A DNA stretch of 64,000 nucleotides from Catenuloplanes indicus (GCF_030813715.1 NZ_JAUSUZ010000001.1:7918501-7982500); one strand, 5' to 3'; positions 1 through 9,609 are shown, counted from the first letter of the stretch. Notes: generated from the sequence alone by a model not told the origin. Numbers and translations: made by a program.

Positions 1-1469
1 ATGAGGACGGCACCGTCGACGTCTTCACCGGTGGGCGCAAGCTCCGCGTGGCGGTGTCACCCTCTCTGGAGGTCGACGAGCTGCAGCGCGGGCAGGAGGT
101 TCTGCTCAACGACGCACTGAACGTCGTCGACGCGTTCGGGTTCGAGCGCGTGGGCGAGGTGGTGATGCTCAAGGAGATCCTGGATTCGCCGACCGGCGGC
201 CCGGGTGACCGTGCACTCGTCATCTCGCACGCCGACGAGGAGCGCATCGTGCACCTCGCCGACACGCTCATCGGCACCGCGCTGCGGGCCGGTGACTCGC
301 TGATGATCGAGCCCCGCTCGGCGTACGCGTACGAGCGGATCCCGAAGAGCGAGGTCGAGGAGCTGGTCCTGGAGGAGGTGCCGGACGTCGGCTATTCCGA
401 CATCGGTGGCCTGCACTCCCAGATCGAGCAGATCCGCGACGCGGTCGAGCTGCCGTTCCTGCACGCCGACCTGTTCCGGGAGCACCAGCTGCGCCCGCCG
501 AAGGGCATCCTGCTCTACGGCCCGCCCGGCTGCGGCAAGACCCTCATCGCCAAGGCCGTGGCGAACTCGCTGGCGAAGAAGATCGCCGAGCGGCAGGGCA
601 AGGAGAAGCACACCAGCTTCTTCCTCAACATCAAGGGCCCGGAGCTGCTCAACAAGTACGTCGGCGAGACCGAGCGGCACATCCGGCTGATCTTCCAGCG
701 GGCACGGGAGAAGGCCGGTGAGGGCACCCCGGTCATCGTGTTCTTCGACGAGATGGACTCGGTGTTCCGCACCCGCGGCACCGGCGTCTCCTCCGACGTG
801 GAGAACACGATCGTCCCCCAGCTGCTGTCCGAGATCGACGGCGTGGAGGGGCTGGAGAACGTCATCGTCATCGGCGCCTCCAACCGTGAGGACATGATCG
901 ACCCGGCCATCCTGCGCCCGGGCCGGCTGGACGTGAAGATCAAGATCGAGCGTCCGGACGCCGAGGCGGCCAAGGACATCTTCAGCAAGTACATCCTCGA
1001 GGGCCTGCCCCTGCACGAGGACGACCTGGCCGAGCACGGCAACGACACGGCCGCCACGGTCGCCGCCATGATCGAGTCGGTCGTGCTGCGGATGTACTCG
1101 GAGACCGAGGAGAACCGCTTCCTCGAGGTCACCTACGCCAACGGTGACAAGGAGGTCCTGTACTTCAAGGACTTCAACTCCGGCGCCATGATCCAGAACA
1201 TCGTGGACCGCGGCAAGAAGATGGCGATCAAGGAGTTCCTCTCCTCCGGACGCAAGGGCCTGCGCCTGCAGCACCTCCTCGACGCGTGCGTCGACGAGTT
1301 CCGGGAGAACGAGGACCTGCCGAACACGACGAACCCGGACGACTGGGCCCGCATCTCCGGCAAGAAGGGCGAGCGGATCGTCTACATCCGCACGCTCGTC
1401 TCCGGCGGCAAGGGCGCCGAGGCCGGCCGATCCATCGAGACCGCGTCGAACACCGGGCAGTATCTGTAA
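1..1469 (+). CDS. mpa: Proteasome-associated AAA ATPase Mpa/ARC (5' partial)
   Basis: The reading frame is open at the left edge, so about 100-120 N-terminal residues (coiled coil and part of the OB region) are missing; 488 codons are visible. Mpa forms the hexameric ring that binds pupylated proteins, unfolds them and feeds them into the 20S proteasome. Walker A (GPPGCGKT) lies near nt 520-543 and Walker B ([10 protein letters not shown]) near nt 735-765. The protein ends in Gln-Tyr-Leu, the HbYX-like tail that docks on the proteasome alpha ring in this family. dop, pup and prcBA follow, which fixes the assignment. The sequence after the stop codon is unusual: the tail codons and the stop are repeated. 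Confidence 0.97.
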   Translation, partial: EDGTVDVFTGGRKLRVAVSPSLEVDELQRGQEVLLNDALNVVDAFGFERVGEVVMLKEILDSPTGGPGDRALVISHADEERIVHLADTLIGTALRAGDSLMIEPRSAYAYERIPKSEVEELVLEEVPDVGYSDIGGLHSQIEQIRDAVELPFLHADLFREHQLRPPKGILLYGPPGCGKTLIAKAVANSLAKKIAERQGKEKHTSFFLNIKGPELLNKYVGETERHIRLIFQRAREKAGEGTPVIVFFDEMDSVFRTRGTGVSSDVENTIVPQLLSEIDGVEGLENVIVIGASNREDMIDPAILRPGRLDVKIKIERPDAEAAKDIFSKYILEGLPLHEDDLAEHGNDTAATVAAMIESVVLRMYSETEENRFLEVTYANGDKEVLYFKDFNSGAMIQNIVDRGKKMAIKEFLSSGRKGLRLQHLLDACVDEFRENEDLPNTTNPDDWARISGKKGERIVYIRTLVSGGKGAEAGRSIETASNTGQYL

Positions 1470-1511
1470 GCGTCCCAGTGTCTGTAAGAGTCCGAGTATC
1501 TGTAAGTGTCT
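1458..1511 (+). repeat. Three 18-bp tandem units repeating the Mpa C-terminus and its stop
   Basis: Three 18-nt units (1458-1475, 1476-1493, 1494-1511) follow the pattern CAG-TRT-CTG-TAA-GNG-TCC, with GAG as first codon in unit 3. Read in the mpa frame they give QYL-stop, then QCL-stop, then EYL-stop. The real stop is the TAA at 1467. The period is a multiple of three, so each readthrough product would again end in a similar tail. Confidence 0.9.
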
Positions 1512-1520
1512 CTGCGAAAA

Positions 1521-1553
1521 CGGGCGGCCCGAACGGGCCGCCCGTTTCTTTTT
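1521..1553 (+). terminator. Rho-independent terminator after mpa
   Basis: A perfect 10-bp GC stem (1521-1530 with 1535-1544) has a GAAC loop and a following TTTCTTTTT tract. A-residues in front of the stem mean it may also act on the other strand. It separates mpa from dop. Confidence 0.9.
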
Positions 1554-1592
1554 ATCCATGTGCCGACACGTTTCGTCACCCCTCGTAGGGGC

Positions 1593-1598
1593 TAGGCT
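1593..1598 (+). promoter_or_regulatory. Possible -10 element (TAGGCT) for dop
   Basis: A TAnnnT hexamer lies 30 nt ahead of the dop start, downstream of the mpa terminator. This position suits a short leader carrying the GGGGAGGG ribosome site at about 1614-1621. No clear -35 was identified. Confidence 0.35.
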
Positions 1599-1628
1599 TC
1601 TCTCGACGGGTGATGGGGAGGGCTTTAT

Positions 1629-3161
1629 ATGTCTGTTCGTCGGATCATGGGAACCGAGGTCGAGTACGGGATCTCCGTGCCCGGCCAGCCGGGCGCCAAC
1701 CCGATGGTGACCTCCTCGCAGGTGGTCAACGCCTACGGGGCACGGCCGGAGCTCAACCGCGGCGGGCGCACCCGCTGGGACTACGAGGAGGAGTCGCCGC
1801 TGCGCGACGCGCGCGGCTTCACGTACTCCGGCGCCGCCTACGACCCCGCCGAGGCGCTCGCGGACGAGGATCTGGGCCTGGCCAACGTCATCCTCACCAA
1901 CGGCGCGCGCCTCTACGTCGACCACGCCCACCCGGAATACTCCACGCCCGAGGTCACCAACCCGCTCGACGTGGTCAAGTGGGACAAGGCCGGCGAGCGT
2001 GTGATGGCCGAGGCGGCCCGGCGCGCGGCCACCATCCCGGGCACGCACCCGATCCATCTGTACAAGAACAACACCGACAACAAGGGCGCGTCGTACGGCG
2101 CACACGAGAACTATCTGATGCGCCGTCAGACGCCGTTCGCGGACATCGTGGCGTACCTGACGCCGTTCTTCGTCACCCGGCAGATCGTCACCGGCGCCGG
2201 CCGGGTCGGCATCGGCCAGGACGGCTCCGGCACCGGCTTCCAGATCTCCCAGCGCGCCGACTTCTTCGAGGTCGAGGTCGGGCTGGAGACCACGCTCAAG
2301 CGGCCGATCATCAACACCCGCGACGAGCCGCACGCGGACGCGGACAAGTACCGCCGGCTGCACGTCATCATCGGCGACGCGAACCTGTCCGAGATCTCCA
2401 CGTACCTCAAGGTCGGCACCACCGCGCTGATCCTCTCCATGATCGAGGAGAAGGCGCTCACCGGCGAGCTCGGCATCGCCGACCCGGTCTCCGAGCTGAA
2501 GCACATCTCGCACGACCCGTCGCTGCAGCACCTGGTCCGGCTGCGCGACGGCCGCAAGCTCACCGCGCTCGACCTGCAGTGGGCGTTCTTCGAGCGGGCC
2601 AAGCAGTTCGTCGACGACCGGCTCGGCACCGACGCGGACGAGGCCACCACGGACGTGCTGAACCGCTGGGAGAACGTCCTGGACAAGCTCGGCCGGGACG
2701 TCATGTCCTGCGCGGACGAACTCGACTGGGTGGCGAAGCTGCGGCTGCTGGAGGGCTACCGCGAGCGGGAGAGCCTCGGCTGGGCGTCGCACAAGCTCCA
2801 GCTCGTCGACCTGCAGTATTCCGACGTACGGCCGGAGAAGGGGCTCTACCACCGGTTGGTCGCGCGCGGCTCGATGAAGACGCTGCTGGACGAGCGGGAC
2901 ACCTGGGACGCGATGGTCAACCCGCCGGACGACACCCGGGCGTTCTTCCGCGGCCGGTGCCTCGCGCAGTACGCGTCCGAGGTGGTCGCGGCCAGCTGGG
3001 ACTCGGTCATCTTCGACATCGGCCGGGAATCGCTGGTCCGGGTGCCGATGATGGAGCCGGAGCGGGGCACGAAGAAGCACGTCGGAGCGCTGTTCGACCG
3101 GTGCGAGAGCGCCAAGGACCTGCTCGAGGCGCTCACCGGCGGCACCAGGCCGGCGACGTAG
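1629..3161 (+). CDS. dop: Pup deamidase/depupylase Dop
   Basis: The protein has 510 residues, normal for Dop, and belongs to the carboxylate-amine ligase-like family shared with PafA. It converts the C-terminal Gln of Pup to Glu and removes Pup from substrates. Visible marks are GTEVEYG near residue 8 (ATP/Mg site) and [14 protein letters not shown], where D98 matches the catalytic Asp of the family. The extra segment between about residues 35 and 70, absent from PafA, is the Dop-type loop. The ATG at 1629 has a strong GGGGAGGG site upstream. pup follows and ends in Gln, so this enzyme is needed for pupylation. Confidence 0.97.
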   Translation: MSVRRIMGTEVEYGISVPGQPGANPMVTSSQVVNAYGARPELNRGGRTRWDYEEESPLRDARGFTYSGAAYDPAEALADEDLGLANVILTNGARLYVDHAHPEYSTPEVTNPLDVVKWDKAGERVMAEAARRAATIPGTHPIHLYKNNTDNKGASYGAHENYLMRRQTPFADIVAYLTPFFVTRQIVTGAGRVGIGQDGSGTGFQISQRADFFEVEVGLETTLKRPIINTRDEPHADADKYRRLHVIIGDANLSEISTYLKVGTTALILSMIEEKALTGELGIADPVSELKHISHDPSLQHLVRLRDGRKLTALDLQWAFFERAKQFVDDRLGTDADEATTDVLNRWENVLDKLGRDVMSCADELDWVAKLRLLEGYRERESLGWASHKLQLVDLQYSDVRPEKGLYHRLVARGSMKTLLDERDTWDAMVNPPDDTRAFFRGRCLAQYASEVVAASWDSVIFDIGRESLVRVPMMEPERGTKKHVGALFDRCESAKDLLEALTGGTRPAT

Positions 3162-3180
3162 AACTTCCGCGGTTGATCGG

Positions 3181-3226
3181 AAAGGGCTCGGCTGAGCGCG
3201 AAACACGCGCTTGGGCGAGCCTTTTC
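3181..3226 (+). terminator. Hairpin terminator between dop and pup
   Basis: An imperfect stem pairs AAAGGGCTCG with GCGAGCCTTTT, and an inner AGCGCG/CGCGCT pair closes an AAACA loop; the right arm runs into CTTTTC. This suggests that pup can be transcribed separately from dop. Confidence 0.65.
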
Positions 3227-3309
3227 GTCATAACTCCGGGGTAGGTTTTAGGTACCTGATGTTGCCGGGGCGGTCGAGTCCCGCGGCACGAGGCGAGGGA
3301 GGGACCGGG

Positions 3310-3525
3310 ATGGCTACCAGGGACACCGGCGGACAGTCGCAATCCAGCAAGAGCAGCCAGCAGGGCGAGGTCGACGAGGCCACGGTCGAGGCCAACCCGG
3401 AGACCGCCGAACGTGTCGCCGAACTCACCGAGGAGGTCGACGACCTCCTCGACGAGATCGACTCGGTCCTCGAGGAGAACGCCGAGGAATTCGTGAGGGG
3501 ATACGTCCAAAAAGGCGGCCAGTGA
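3310..3525 (+). CDS. pup: Prokaryotic ubiquitin-like protein Pup
   Basis: The protein has 71 residues, acidic and predicted to be disordered, and ends in Gly-Gly-Gln as unprocessed Pup does. After deamidation by Dop the C-terminal Glu is linked to substrate lysines by PafA. The central ELTEEVDDLLDEIDSVLEEN segment is the helix that pairs with the Mpa coiled coil. I chose the ATG at 3310 (MATRDTGG) because it has a GAGGGAGGG site just upstream and matches the family N-terminus; a longer upstream frame exists but looks non-coding. It lies between dop and prcB, the usual order. Confidence 0.97.
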   Translation: MATRDTGGQSQSSKSSQQGEVDEATVEANPETAERVAELTEEVDDLLDEIDSVLEENAEEFVRGYVQKGGQ

Positions 3526-3627
3526 CCTAATTGTCCGCTTCCAGAGCTGCTGTGCCGGGTCGGGTGTGTAACGCACCTGACCCGGAACACGTAACAGATG
3601 ATCACCACCGCGTGACCTCGCGCGGGA

Positions 3628-3633
3628 TAGGGT
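3628..3633 (+). promoter_or_regulatory. Possible -10 element (TAGGGT) for prcBA
   Basis: A TAGGGT hexamer in the 177-bp pup-prcB gap lies about 70 nt before the prcB GTG. The same hexamer is reused as a probable -10 elsewhere in the window (13843, 27086). No convincing -35 is visible. Confidence 0.35.
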
Positions 3634-3702
3634 GCTTCCACCACAACGGCGGCTCCGGCGTCTCACCGCGCCAGGGCGATCGACATAGCTGAAGGGACAT
3701 AC

Positions 3703-4545
3703 GTGGCTACGGGTTTTGATCCATCAGGGCGCCTACCGGATGCGTTCACCAACCTGGGGACCTCCTCCTTCACCCAGTTCCTGAGTGTCGCCGCCCCCGA
3801 TCTGCTGCCCGGCCGCCGGCCGCTGCCGCCCGGCCTCTCCGCCGGTGACGTCGCGCCGCACGGCACCACGATCGTGGCGATCTCGTACGCGGGCGGCGTG
3901 GTGCTCGCCGGTGACCGGCGCGCGACCATGGGCAACATGATCGCCAGCCGGGACATCGAGAAGGTGCATCCCGCGGACGCGTACTCGCTGATCGGCATCG
4001 CCGGTACGGCCGGTGTCGGCATCGAGCTGATGCGGCTGTTCCAGGTGGAGCTGGAGCACTACGAGAAGATCGAGGGCGTCATGCTCTCGGTCGACGGCAA
4101 GGCGAACCGGCTGGCCGCGATGATCCGGCAGAACCTCGGCGCGGCGCTCCAGGGCCTCGCGGTCATCCCGCTCTTCGCCGGGTACGACCAGGCCGCGGCG
4201 GACCCGGCACGAGTCGGCCGGATCTTCAGCTTCGACGTGGCCGGTGGCCTCTACGAGGAGACCGGCTACGACGCGATCGGCTCCGGCTCGCTGTTCGCGA
4301 AGGCCGCGCTGAAGAAGCGGTACCGGCCCGGCATCTCCGCGGAGGAGGCGACCCGGCTCGCGGTCGAGGCGCTCTACGACGCCGCGGACGACGACACCGC
4401 GACCGGCGGCCCGGACCTGGTTCGCAAGATCTACCCGGTGGTGATGACCGCGTCGGCCGAGGGCACGCACCGGCTCACCGAGGAGCAGGTCTCCGCGATC
4501 GCCGAGGCCGTCGTCAACGCCCGCCACGAGAACCCCGGCGGCTGA
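3703..4545 (+). CDS. prcB: 20S proteasome beta subunit PrcB (catalytic)
   Basis: The protein has 280 residues. A 54-residue propeptide precedes the processing site His-Gly/Thr-Thr, so mature PrcB begins at T55, the N-terminal nucleophile. The other active-site positions are in register: D71 corresponds to D17 (in GDRRATMG) and K87 to K33. It forms the inner rings of the proteasome core and cleaves peptides delivered through Mpa. The GTG at 3703 is supported by GAAGGGA at 3691-3697. prcA follows after 52 bp in the same direction. Confidence 0.97.
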   Translation: MATGFDPSGRLPDAFTNLGTSSFTQFLSVAAPDLLPGRRPLPPGLSAGDVAPHGTTIVAISYAGGVVLAGDRRATMGNMIASRDIEKVHPADAYSLIGIAGTAGVGIELMRLFQVELEHYEKIEGVMLSVDGKANRLAAMIRQNLGAALQGLAVIPLFAGYDQAAADPARVGRIFSFDVAGGLYEETGYDAIGSGSLFAKAALKKRYRPGISAEEATRLAVEALYDAADDDTATGGPDLVRKIYPVVMTASAEGTHRLTEEQVSAIAEAVVNARHENPGG

Positions 4546-4597
4546 GAAGCGGTTCCCCCGCCGCTTCTGACGCCAAAGACCAAGAAGGAGAGCCGCC

Positions 4598-5434
4598 GTG
4601 GCAATGCAGTTCTACGCCTCACCCGAGCAGATCATGCGCGACCGCTCCGAGCTGGCCCGCAAGGGCATCGCCCGGGGCCGGAGCGCGGTGGTCCTCAGCT
4701 ACGCCGGTGGGGTGCTCCTCGTCGCGGAGAACGTGACGTCGCTGCGCAAGGTCAGCGAGATCTACGACCGGATCGGTTTCGCCGCCGTCGGCCGCTACAA
4801 CGAGTTCGAGAACCTGCGCCGCGCCGGTGTGCGCAAGGCCGACATCGACGGTTACAGCTACGACCGGCGGGACGTGACCGGTCGCGCGCTGGCCAGCACG
4901 TACACGCAGGTGCTCGGCGCGATCTTCACGGAGCAGCAGAAGCCGTTCGAGGTGGAGCTGTGCGTGGCGCAGGTCGGCGCGTCCGCGGAGCAGGACGAGA
5001 TCTACCGCATCATGTACGACGGCTCGGTCCAGGACGAGCCCGGTTTCATGGCGATGGGCGGCCAGGCCGAGGCCATCTCGAGCACGCTGAAGGACGGCCA
5101 CGCGTTCACGCTGTCGCTGTCCGACGCGCTGAAGCTCGCGGTCAAGTCGCTGGCCAGCGTGGGCGGCGAGAACGGTTCGCCGCGCACGATCACGGCCAAG
5201 CAGCTCGAGGTCGCGGTGCTGGACCGGACCCGGAAGGGCCGCACGTTCCGCCGGATCACCGGTGAGGCGCTGACCGCGCTGCTGGAGGGCGGCGACCTCC
5301 CGGCCGACGCGGTCGAGAAGCCGGCCAGCCCGGCCCCGGGGCCGGACACCCCGACGGTCTCGGCGGCGTCCGCCGACCTGGAGTCCGCGGGCGAGTCGTC
5401 CGCGGTCGACGAGGACGGCCCGGCCGACAAGTAA
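4598..5434 (+). CDS. prcA: 20S proteasome alpha subunit PrcA
   Basis: The protein has 278 residues. PrcA makes the outer gating rings that receive the Mpa HbYX tail. The N-terminus ([25 protein letters not shown]) is the typical gate region, and the chain lacks the N-terminal Thr nucleophile of the beta subunit. The C-terminal 50 residues or so are low-complexity and acidic. The GTG at 4598 has AAGGAG at 4585-4590 with 7-nt spacing; the in-frame ATG at 4604 is less well placed. A long GC hairpin follows the stop. Confidence 0.96.
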   Translation: MAMQFYASPEQIMRDRSELARKGIARGRSAVVLSYAGGVLLVAENVTSLRKVSEIYDRIGFAAVGRYNEFENLRRAGVRKADIDGYSYDRRDVTGRALASTYTQVLGAIFTEQQKPFEVELCVAQVGASAEQDEIYRIMYDGSVQDEPGFMAMGGQAEAISSTLKDGHAFTLSLSDALKLAVKSLASVGGENGSPRTITAKQLEVAVLDRTRKGRTFRRITGEALTALLEGGDLPADAVEKPASPAPGPDTPTVSAASADLESAGESSAVDEDGPADK

Positions 5435-5445
5435 TCGCTCATGTC

Positions 5446-5486
5446 CGGCGGCCGCCGGAGCGGTCTCCCCGCTCCGGCGGCCGCCG
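5446..5486 (+). terminator. Long GC hairpin after prcA
   Basis: A perfect 18-bp stem (5446-5463 with 5469-5486) has a TCTCC loop and begins 12 nt after the prcA stop. There is no T tract. It probably acts as a terminator or 3' stabiliser for the proteasome transcript. Confidence 0.65.
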
Positions 5487-5780
5487 CATGTGCGCGGTGG
5501 CAGGGCCGCCGCGTGCTCGCCACGGACGGCGGCGGCCGGGCCGCGGGGGAGGGTAACGGGAGCGCGCCGGTGACGGTCGCCACACATGCCCGGCCGTGCT
5601 CAAGGCAGCGGCAACCCCAGCGGCATCTCCGGTGCGGAGATCTCGGGCACGGAGTGCCGCTGTGCCACACTCGAACGGCCGGCGAGCCGGAAGCTTGCGC
5701 CGACCGGAATCGCCGCCGGCCCTTGGCGATCACCGCGCGAGCCGCCCGGATGCCCTGTGGGTTTGCCGGGCCACCACGGG
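5487..5780. other. Gene-free gap between convergent prcA and rmlD
   Basis: Short frames cross this stretch, but none has a ribosome site or a recognisable product. The only structured content found is the hairpin before it and the dispersed repeat after it. Confidence 0.5.
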
Positions 5781-5865
5781 ACCGGCAGGGAGGCCGCCTG
5801 CGGCCGACCGGTGCCCGCGGGAGCACGCCCGACGTCACCACGCCGGAAGTGGGAAGAACGGTTCA
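5781..5865 (-). repeat. Dispersed 3'-end repeat, copy A
   Basis: About 85 bp, ending at the rmlD stop codon. It shares CCGGTGCCCGCGGGAGC and CCACGCCGGAAGTGGGAAG, with variation, with copies at 9523-9609, 52808-52872 and 57801-57897. Read from the adjacent gene outward, all copies begin TTCCC(G/A)CTTCCGGCG. Confidence 0.75.
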
Positions 5866-6783
5866 GGATCGTGCCGCTTTGGCCAGATCGGCGAAGCCGG
5901 GTTCGCTGAGGGCGTGGTCGAGCTGGACGCGCCAGTCGGGCTGGACCGGGATGCCGGCGGCGGACCAGGCGTCGTGGCCGAGGACGCTGTAGGCCGGGCG
6001 CGGGGCCGGGCGGGCGAACGATTCGGCGGTGGTGGGGCGGATCCGGTCGGGATCGAGGCCGGCCAGGTCGTAGAGCGTGCGGGCCAGGTCGTGCCAGGAG
6101 GCCTGGCCGGCGGCGGTGCCGTGATAGATGCCGGGCGGTGCGGTGCCGGCGAGTGCGGCGGTGCCGAGGCGGACGAGTTGTTCGGCGAGCGCGGCGGTCC
6201 AGGTGGGCTGGCCGATCTGGTCGGTGACCACGTCGACGGTGGGGCGGGACGCGGCCAGCTTCAGCATGGTCTCGATGAAGTTCGGCCCGTGGTCGCCGTA
6301 GAGCCAGGCGGTGCGCACGACGTAGCCGCCGGTGCGGAGCGCGAGCTGCTCGCCGAGGGACTTGCCGCGACCGTACGCGTTGATCGGCGCGGTGGGGTGG
6401 GTCTCCGGGTACGGCGTGGTGGCGGTGCCGTCGAAGACGTAGTCGGTGGAGATCTGGATGAGTTTCGCGCCGTTGACGGTGCACGCGGCCGCGATGTTGT
6501 TGACCGCGCGGCCGTTGATGTCGGTGGCGACGTCCTCGTGGTCCTCGGCGGCGTCGACGTCGGTCCAGGCGGCCGCGTTGATCACGATGTCGTGGCCGGA
6601 GACCGCGGAGGCGACCGCAGCCGCGTCCGTGACGTCGAGCATGTCGCGGGTCGCGGCGGTGATCTCGACGGGCGTCTCGCTGCGCCGGGCGTGCCGGCCG
6701 TAGGAGGCGGTCGGCTCGGTCAGTGCGGCGACGAGATCGCGGCCGAGCATCCCGCCCGCGCCGGTGATCAGCCAACGGGTCAT
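5863..6783 (-). CDS. rmlD: dTDP-4-dehydrorhamnose reductase RmlD
   Basis: The protein has 306 residues, an extended short-chain dehydrogenase. It reduces dTDP-4-dehydro-L-rhamnose to dTDP-L-rhamnose with NAD(P)H. GAGGMLG at residues 7-13 is the Rossmann loop and YGRGK holds the catalytic Tyr-xxx-Lys. It is divergent from rmlA across a 160-bp gap. RmlB and RmlC are not in the window. The pair sits between prcA and pafA, an unusual place for rhamnose genes. Confidence 0.93.
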   Translation of the reverse strand: MTRWLITGAGGMLGRDLVAALTEPTASYGRHARRSETPVEITAATRDMLDVTDAAAVASAVSGHDIVINAAAWTDVDAAEDHEDVATDINGRAVNNIAAACTVNGAKLIQISTDYVFDGTATTPYPETHPTAPINAYGRGKSLGEQLALRTGGYVVRTAWLYGDHGPNFIETMLKLAASRPTVDVVTDQIGQPTWTAALAEQLVRLGTAALAGTAPPGIYHGTAAGQASWHDLARTLYDLAGLDPDRIRPTTAESFARPAPRPAYSVLGHDAWSAAGIPVQPDWRVQLDHALSEPGFADLAKAARS

Positions 6784-6931
6784 TGTGCCGGCCCCCCAGG
6801 AAAGCTCTACGTCTGCTCCGGCCAGGAGCGCAAGCCACGGTACCAGGACCGGAACCGAGCCTGGTCGCGCTCCGGTTCGCGTCGATCACAGGTTCATTGC
6901 GAAGTGACTGCCGGTAGCGGGCCGACGTGAG

Positions 6932-6937
6932 TACGAT
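6932..6937 (+). promoter_or_regulatory. Probable -10 (TACGAT) for leaderless rmlA
   Basis: The hexamer ends 6 nt before the GTG start, so transcription would begin at or next to the start codon. No Shine-Dalgarno sequence lies in between. Confidence 0.5.
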
Positions 6938-6943
6938 TCGCCG

Positions 6944-7813
6944 GTGCGCGGGATCCTTTTGGCAGGTGGAACCGGGTCTCGGCTGTGGCCGATCACCCAG
7001 GCGGTGTCGAAGCAGCTGATGCCGGTGTTCGACAAGCCGATGATCTATTACCCGCTGACCACGCTCGTCACCGCGGGCGTCCGTGAGGTGCTGATCATCA
7101 CGACGCCGGACGACCAGCCGCAGTTCCGCCGCCTGCTCGGTGACGGTGCGCAGTGGGGGCTGTCGCTCACCTACGCGGTGCAGCCCCGCCCGGAGGGCAT
7201 CGCGCAGGCGTTCCTGATCGGCGAGGAGTTCCTGGCCGGTGACGACGTGGCGCTGATCCTCGGCGACAACATCTTCCACGGCGGCGACCTGCCGACCAGG
7301 CTGAAGGAGAACGCGGCGCACGCCGGTGGCCGCGTCTTCGCCTACCCGGTCGCGGACCCCACGGCCTACGGCGTCGTCGAGTTCGACGAGTCCGGCCGGG
7401 TCATCTCCATCGAGGAGAAGCCGGAGAAGCCCAAGTCGCGGTACGCGGTGCCCGGCCTCTACTTCTACGACGCGGACGTGGTCCGGATCGCCAAGGAGCT
7501 GCGCCCGTCCGCGCGCGGCGAGCTGGAGATCACCGGCATCAACGACGCGTATCTGCGCCGCGGCGATCTCACGGTCACGGTGCTGGACCGGGGGACCGCG
7601 TGGCTGGACACCGGGACGTTCGCCGACCTGGTGCACGCCGCCGAGTACGTGCGCGTGATCGAAGCGCGCCAGGGCTTCAAGATCGGATGCATCGAGGAGG
7701 CGGCCTGGCGGGCCGGCCGCATCGACGACGATCAGCTGCGGGCGCTGGCCGGGCCGCTCCGCCGCAGCGGCTACGGCGACTATCTGCTCCGGTTGCTCGA
7801 CTGGGAGCGATAA
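6944..7813 (+). CDS. rmlA: Glucose-1-phosphate thymidylyltransferase RmlA
   Basis: The protein has 289 residues, the usual RmlA length. It makes dTDP-glucose from dTTP and glucose-1-phosphate, the first step to dTDP-rhamnose. [13 protein letters not shown] at the N-terminus is the nucleotide-binding signature, and [10 protein letters not shown] is the typical sugar-nucleotidyltransferase motif. The GTG at 6944 lacks a ribosome site but has a -10-like hexamer at leaderless distance. With rmlD it supplies activated rhamnose for cell wall or surface glycans; the polysaccharide operon at 42481 is a possible user. Confidence 0.95.
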   Translation: MRGILLAGGTGSRLWPITQAVSKQLMPVFDKPMIYYPLTTLVTAGVREVLIITTPDDQPQFRRLLGDGAQWGLSLTYAVQPRPEGIAQAFLIGEEFLAGDDVALILGDNIFHGGDLPTRLKENAAHAGGRVFAYPVADPTAYGVVEFDESGRVISIEEKPEKPKSRYAVPGLYFYDADVVRIAKELRPSARGELEITGINDAYLRRGDLTVTVLDRGTAWLDTGTFADLVHAAEYVRVIEARQGFKIGCIEEAAWRAGRIDDDQLRALAGPLRRSGYGDYLLRLLDWER

Positions 7814-7901
7814 ACCCGACAAAACACCCCACGGAGCAGATTTTTTCGCGCCCTGTCCCCGAGGCGGGTCACACAGGTGCCACAACAGGGTCACGTGGGG
7901 C

Positions 7902-7907
7902 TAATGT
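7902..7907 (+). promoter_or_regulatory. Probable -10 (TAATGT) for leaderless pafA
   Basis: The hexamer ends 6 nt before the pafA ATG, and no ribosome site is present. pafA therefore seems to have its own promoter, separate from rmlA. Confidence 0.5.
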
Positions 7908-7913
7908 TCGTTC

Positions 7914-9272
7914 ATGGAGCGGCGAATCTTCGGTCTCGAGACCGAATACGGCGTCACGTGCACCTACCGAGGTCAACGGCGTTTGTCACCGGATGAGGTG
8001 GCGCGCTACCTGTTCCGGCGGGTCGTCTCCTGGGGGCGGTCCAGCAACGTCTTCCTGCGTAACGGCGCCCGGCTCTATCTGGATGTGGGCTCGCACCCGG
8101 AGTATGCGACGCCCGAGTGCGACTCCGTGCTCGACCTGGTCGCGCACGACCGGGCCGGCGAGCGGATCCTGGAGGGACTGCTCGTCGACGCGGAGAAGCG
8201 GCTGCACGACGAGGGGATCGCGGGCGAGATCTACCTCTTCAAGAACAACACCGACTCGGCCGGCAACTCGTACGGGTGCCACGAGAACTACCTGGTGTCC
8301 CGGCACGGCGAGTTCGGCCGCCTGGCGGACGTGCTGATCCCGTTCCTGGTCACCCGGCAGCTGATCTGCGGCGCGGGTAAGGTGCTGCAGACGCCGCGCG
8401 GCGCGGTCTACTGCCTGTCGCAGCGCGCGGAGCACATCTGGGAGGGCGTCTCCAGCGCGACGACGCGCTCCCGGCCGATCATCAACACGCGGGACGAGCC
8501 GCACGCGGACGCGGAGCGCTACCGCCGGCTGCACGTGATCGTCGGCGACTCGAACATGAACGAGGTCACCACGCTGTTGAAGGTGGGCAGCGCGGACATC
8601 GTGCTCCGCATGATCGAGGCCGGCGTGGTGATGCGTGACCTGTCGCTGGAGAACCCGATCCGGGCGATCCGCGAGGTGTCGCACGACGTGACCGGCCGCC
8701 GCAAGGTCCGGCTCGCGTCGAACAAGGAGATCTCCGCGCTGGAGATCCAGCAGGAGTACCTGGCGAAGGCGACCGAGTTCGTCGAGCGGCGCGGCGGCGA
8801 CGACACCGCGAAGCGCGTGGTCGAGCTGTGGGGCCGGGTGCTGGACGCGGTCGAGTCCGGCAACCTCGACCCGGTCTCCCGGGAGATCGACTGGGTCAGC
8901 AAGCTGAAGCTGATCGAGCGGTACCAGGCGAAGAACGATCTGCCGCTGTCCCACCCGCGGATCGCGCAGATGGACCTGGCCTACCACGACATCCGGCGCG
9001 GGCGCGGGCTCTACGGCCTGATGGAGCGCCGCAAGCAGGTCGACCGGGTCGCCGGTGACCTGGACATCTACGAGGCCAAGGAGACGCCGCCGCAGACCAC
9101 CCGGGCCCGGCTGCGCGGCGAGTTCATCAAGCACGCGCAGGAGAAGCGGCGCGACTTCACGGTCGACTGGGTGCACCTGAAGCTGAACGACCAGGCGCAG
9201 CGCACCGTGCTGTGCAAGGACCCGTTCCGGGCGCACGACGAGCGCGTGGAACGGCTGATCGCGAGCATGTGA
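7914..9272 (+). CDS. pafA: Pup-protein ligase PafA
   Basis: The protein has 452 residues, the family length. It phosphorylates the C-terminal Glu of Pup with ATP and joins it to substrate lysines. GLETEYGV near residue 8 supplies the Mg-ATP glutamate, and [15 protein letters not shown] contains D57, the catalytic Asp of PafA. It is paralogous to dop (1629-3161) but lacks the Dop loop. In many actinobacteria pafA lies closer to prcA; here the rml pair separates them. Confidence 0.97.
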   Translation: MERRIFGLETEYGVTCTYRGQRRLSPDEVARYLFRRVVSWGRSSNVFLRNGARLYLDVGSHPEYATPECDSVLDLVAHDRAGERILEGLLVDAEKRLHDEGIAGEIYLFKNNTDSAGNSYGCHENYLVSRHGEFGRLADVLIPFLVTRQLICGAGKVLQTPRGAVYCLSQRAEHIWEGVSSATTRSRPIINTRDEPHADAERYRRLHVIVGDSNMNEVTTLLKVGSADIVLRMIEAGVVMRDLSLENPIRAIREVSHDVTGRRKVRLASNKEISALEIQQEYLAKATEFVERRGGDDTAKRVVELWGRVLDAVESGNLDPVSREIDWVSKLKLIERYQAKNDLPLSHPRIAQMDLAYHDIRRGRGLYGLMERRKQVDRVAGDLDIYEAKETPPQTTRARLRGEFIKHAQEKRRDFTVDWVHLKLNDQAQRTVLCKDPFRAHDERVERLIASM

Positions 9273-9326
9273 GCCGATCGGGGCCCCGGGCGCCGCGTCC
9301 GGGGTCCCGTTTACGCTGGCAGGACT

Positions 9327-9494
9327 ATGACCAGACCTGAGCACGAGCAGAACCGTTTCGACCGGCGCCGGGAGAGGATCGTCGCCGAGGTGCAGGCCAA
9401 CCGGCGTGGTGAGTACCGCGTGCCGACCTGGGTCTACGCCACGATCCTCGGCGTGATCGTGGTCGCCTGGACGCTGTTCGTCATCTTCGGCTGA
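9327..9494 (+). CDS. Small single-pass membrane protein (55 aa), unknown function
   Basis: The frame begins ATG-ACC-AGA-CCT and encodes 55 residues. A charged N-terminal half (EQNRFDRRRERIVAEVQANR) is followed by one hydrophobic span (WVYATILGVIVVAWTLFVIF) reaching the C-terminus. TACGCT at 9312-9317 could be its -10 element. It lies 54 bp after pafA in the same direction and may be co-transcribed. I do not recognise the family. Codon third positions are strongly GC, as in true genes here. Confidence 0.6.
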   Translation: MTRPEHEQNRFDRRRERIVAEVQANRRGEYRVPTWVYATILGVIVVAWTLFVIFG

Positions 9495-9522
9495 CGCGAA
9501 GTCGCCAGCAAGATCAAATTCT

Positions 9523-9609
9523 TGGAACCTGTCTTCCCGCTTCCGGCGTGGCCGCTTACCCAGCGCTCCCGCGGGCACCGGTCGTCGCTGGCGCTCCTCC
9601 CTGCCGGCC
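9523..9609 (+). repeat. Dispersed 3'-end repeat, copy B
   Basis: About 85 bp, beginning 28 nt after the stop of the 55-residue protein. Its reverse complement shares GACCGGTGCCCGCGGGAGC and CCACGCCGGAAGCGGGAAG with copy A. It lies in a convergent gap (9495-9778). Confidence 0.75.

Noticed and set aside
57-3206. Very long minus-strand open frame opposite mpa and dop
   Set aside because: It is an antisense shadow typical of high-GC DNA: two well-supported genes lie on the other strand, and the translation is low-complexity Arg/Val/Leu/Asp with no motif.
5441-5992. Plus-strand frames after prcA
   Set aside because: They lack a ribosome site, cross a long hairpin and the repeat, and run antisense into rmlD.
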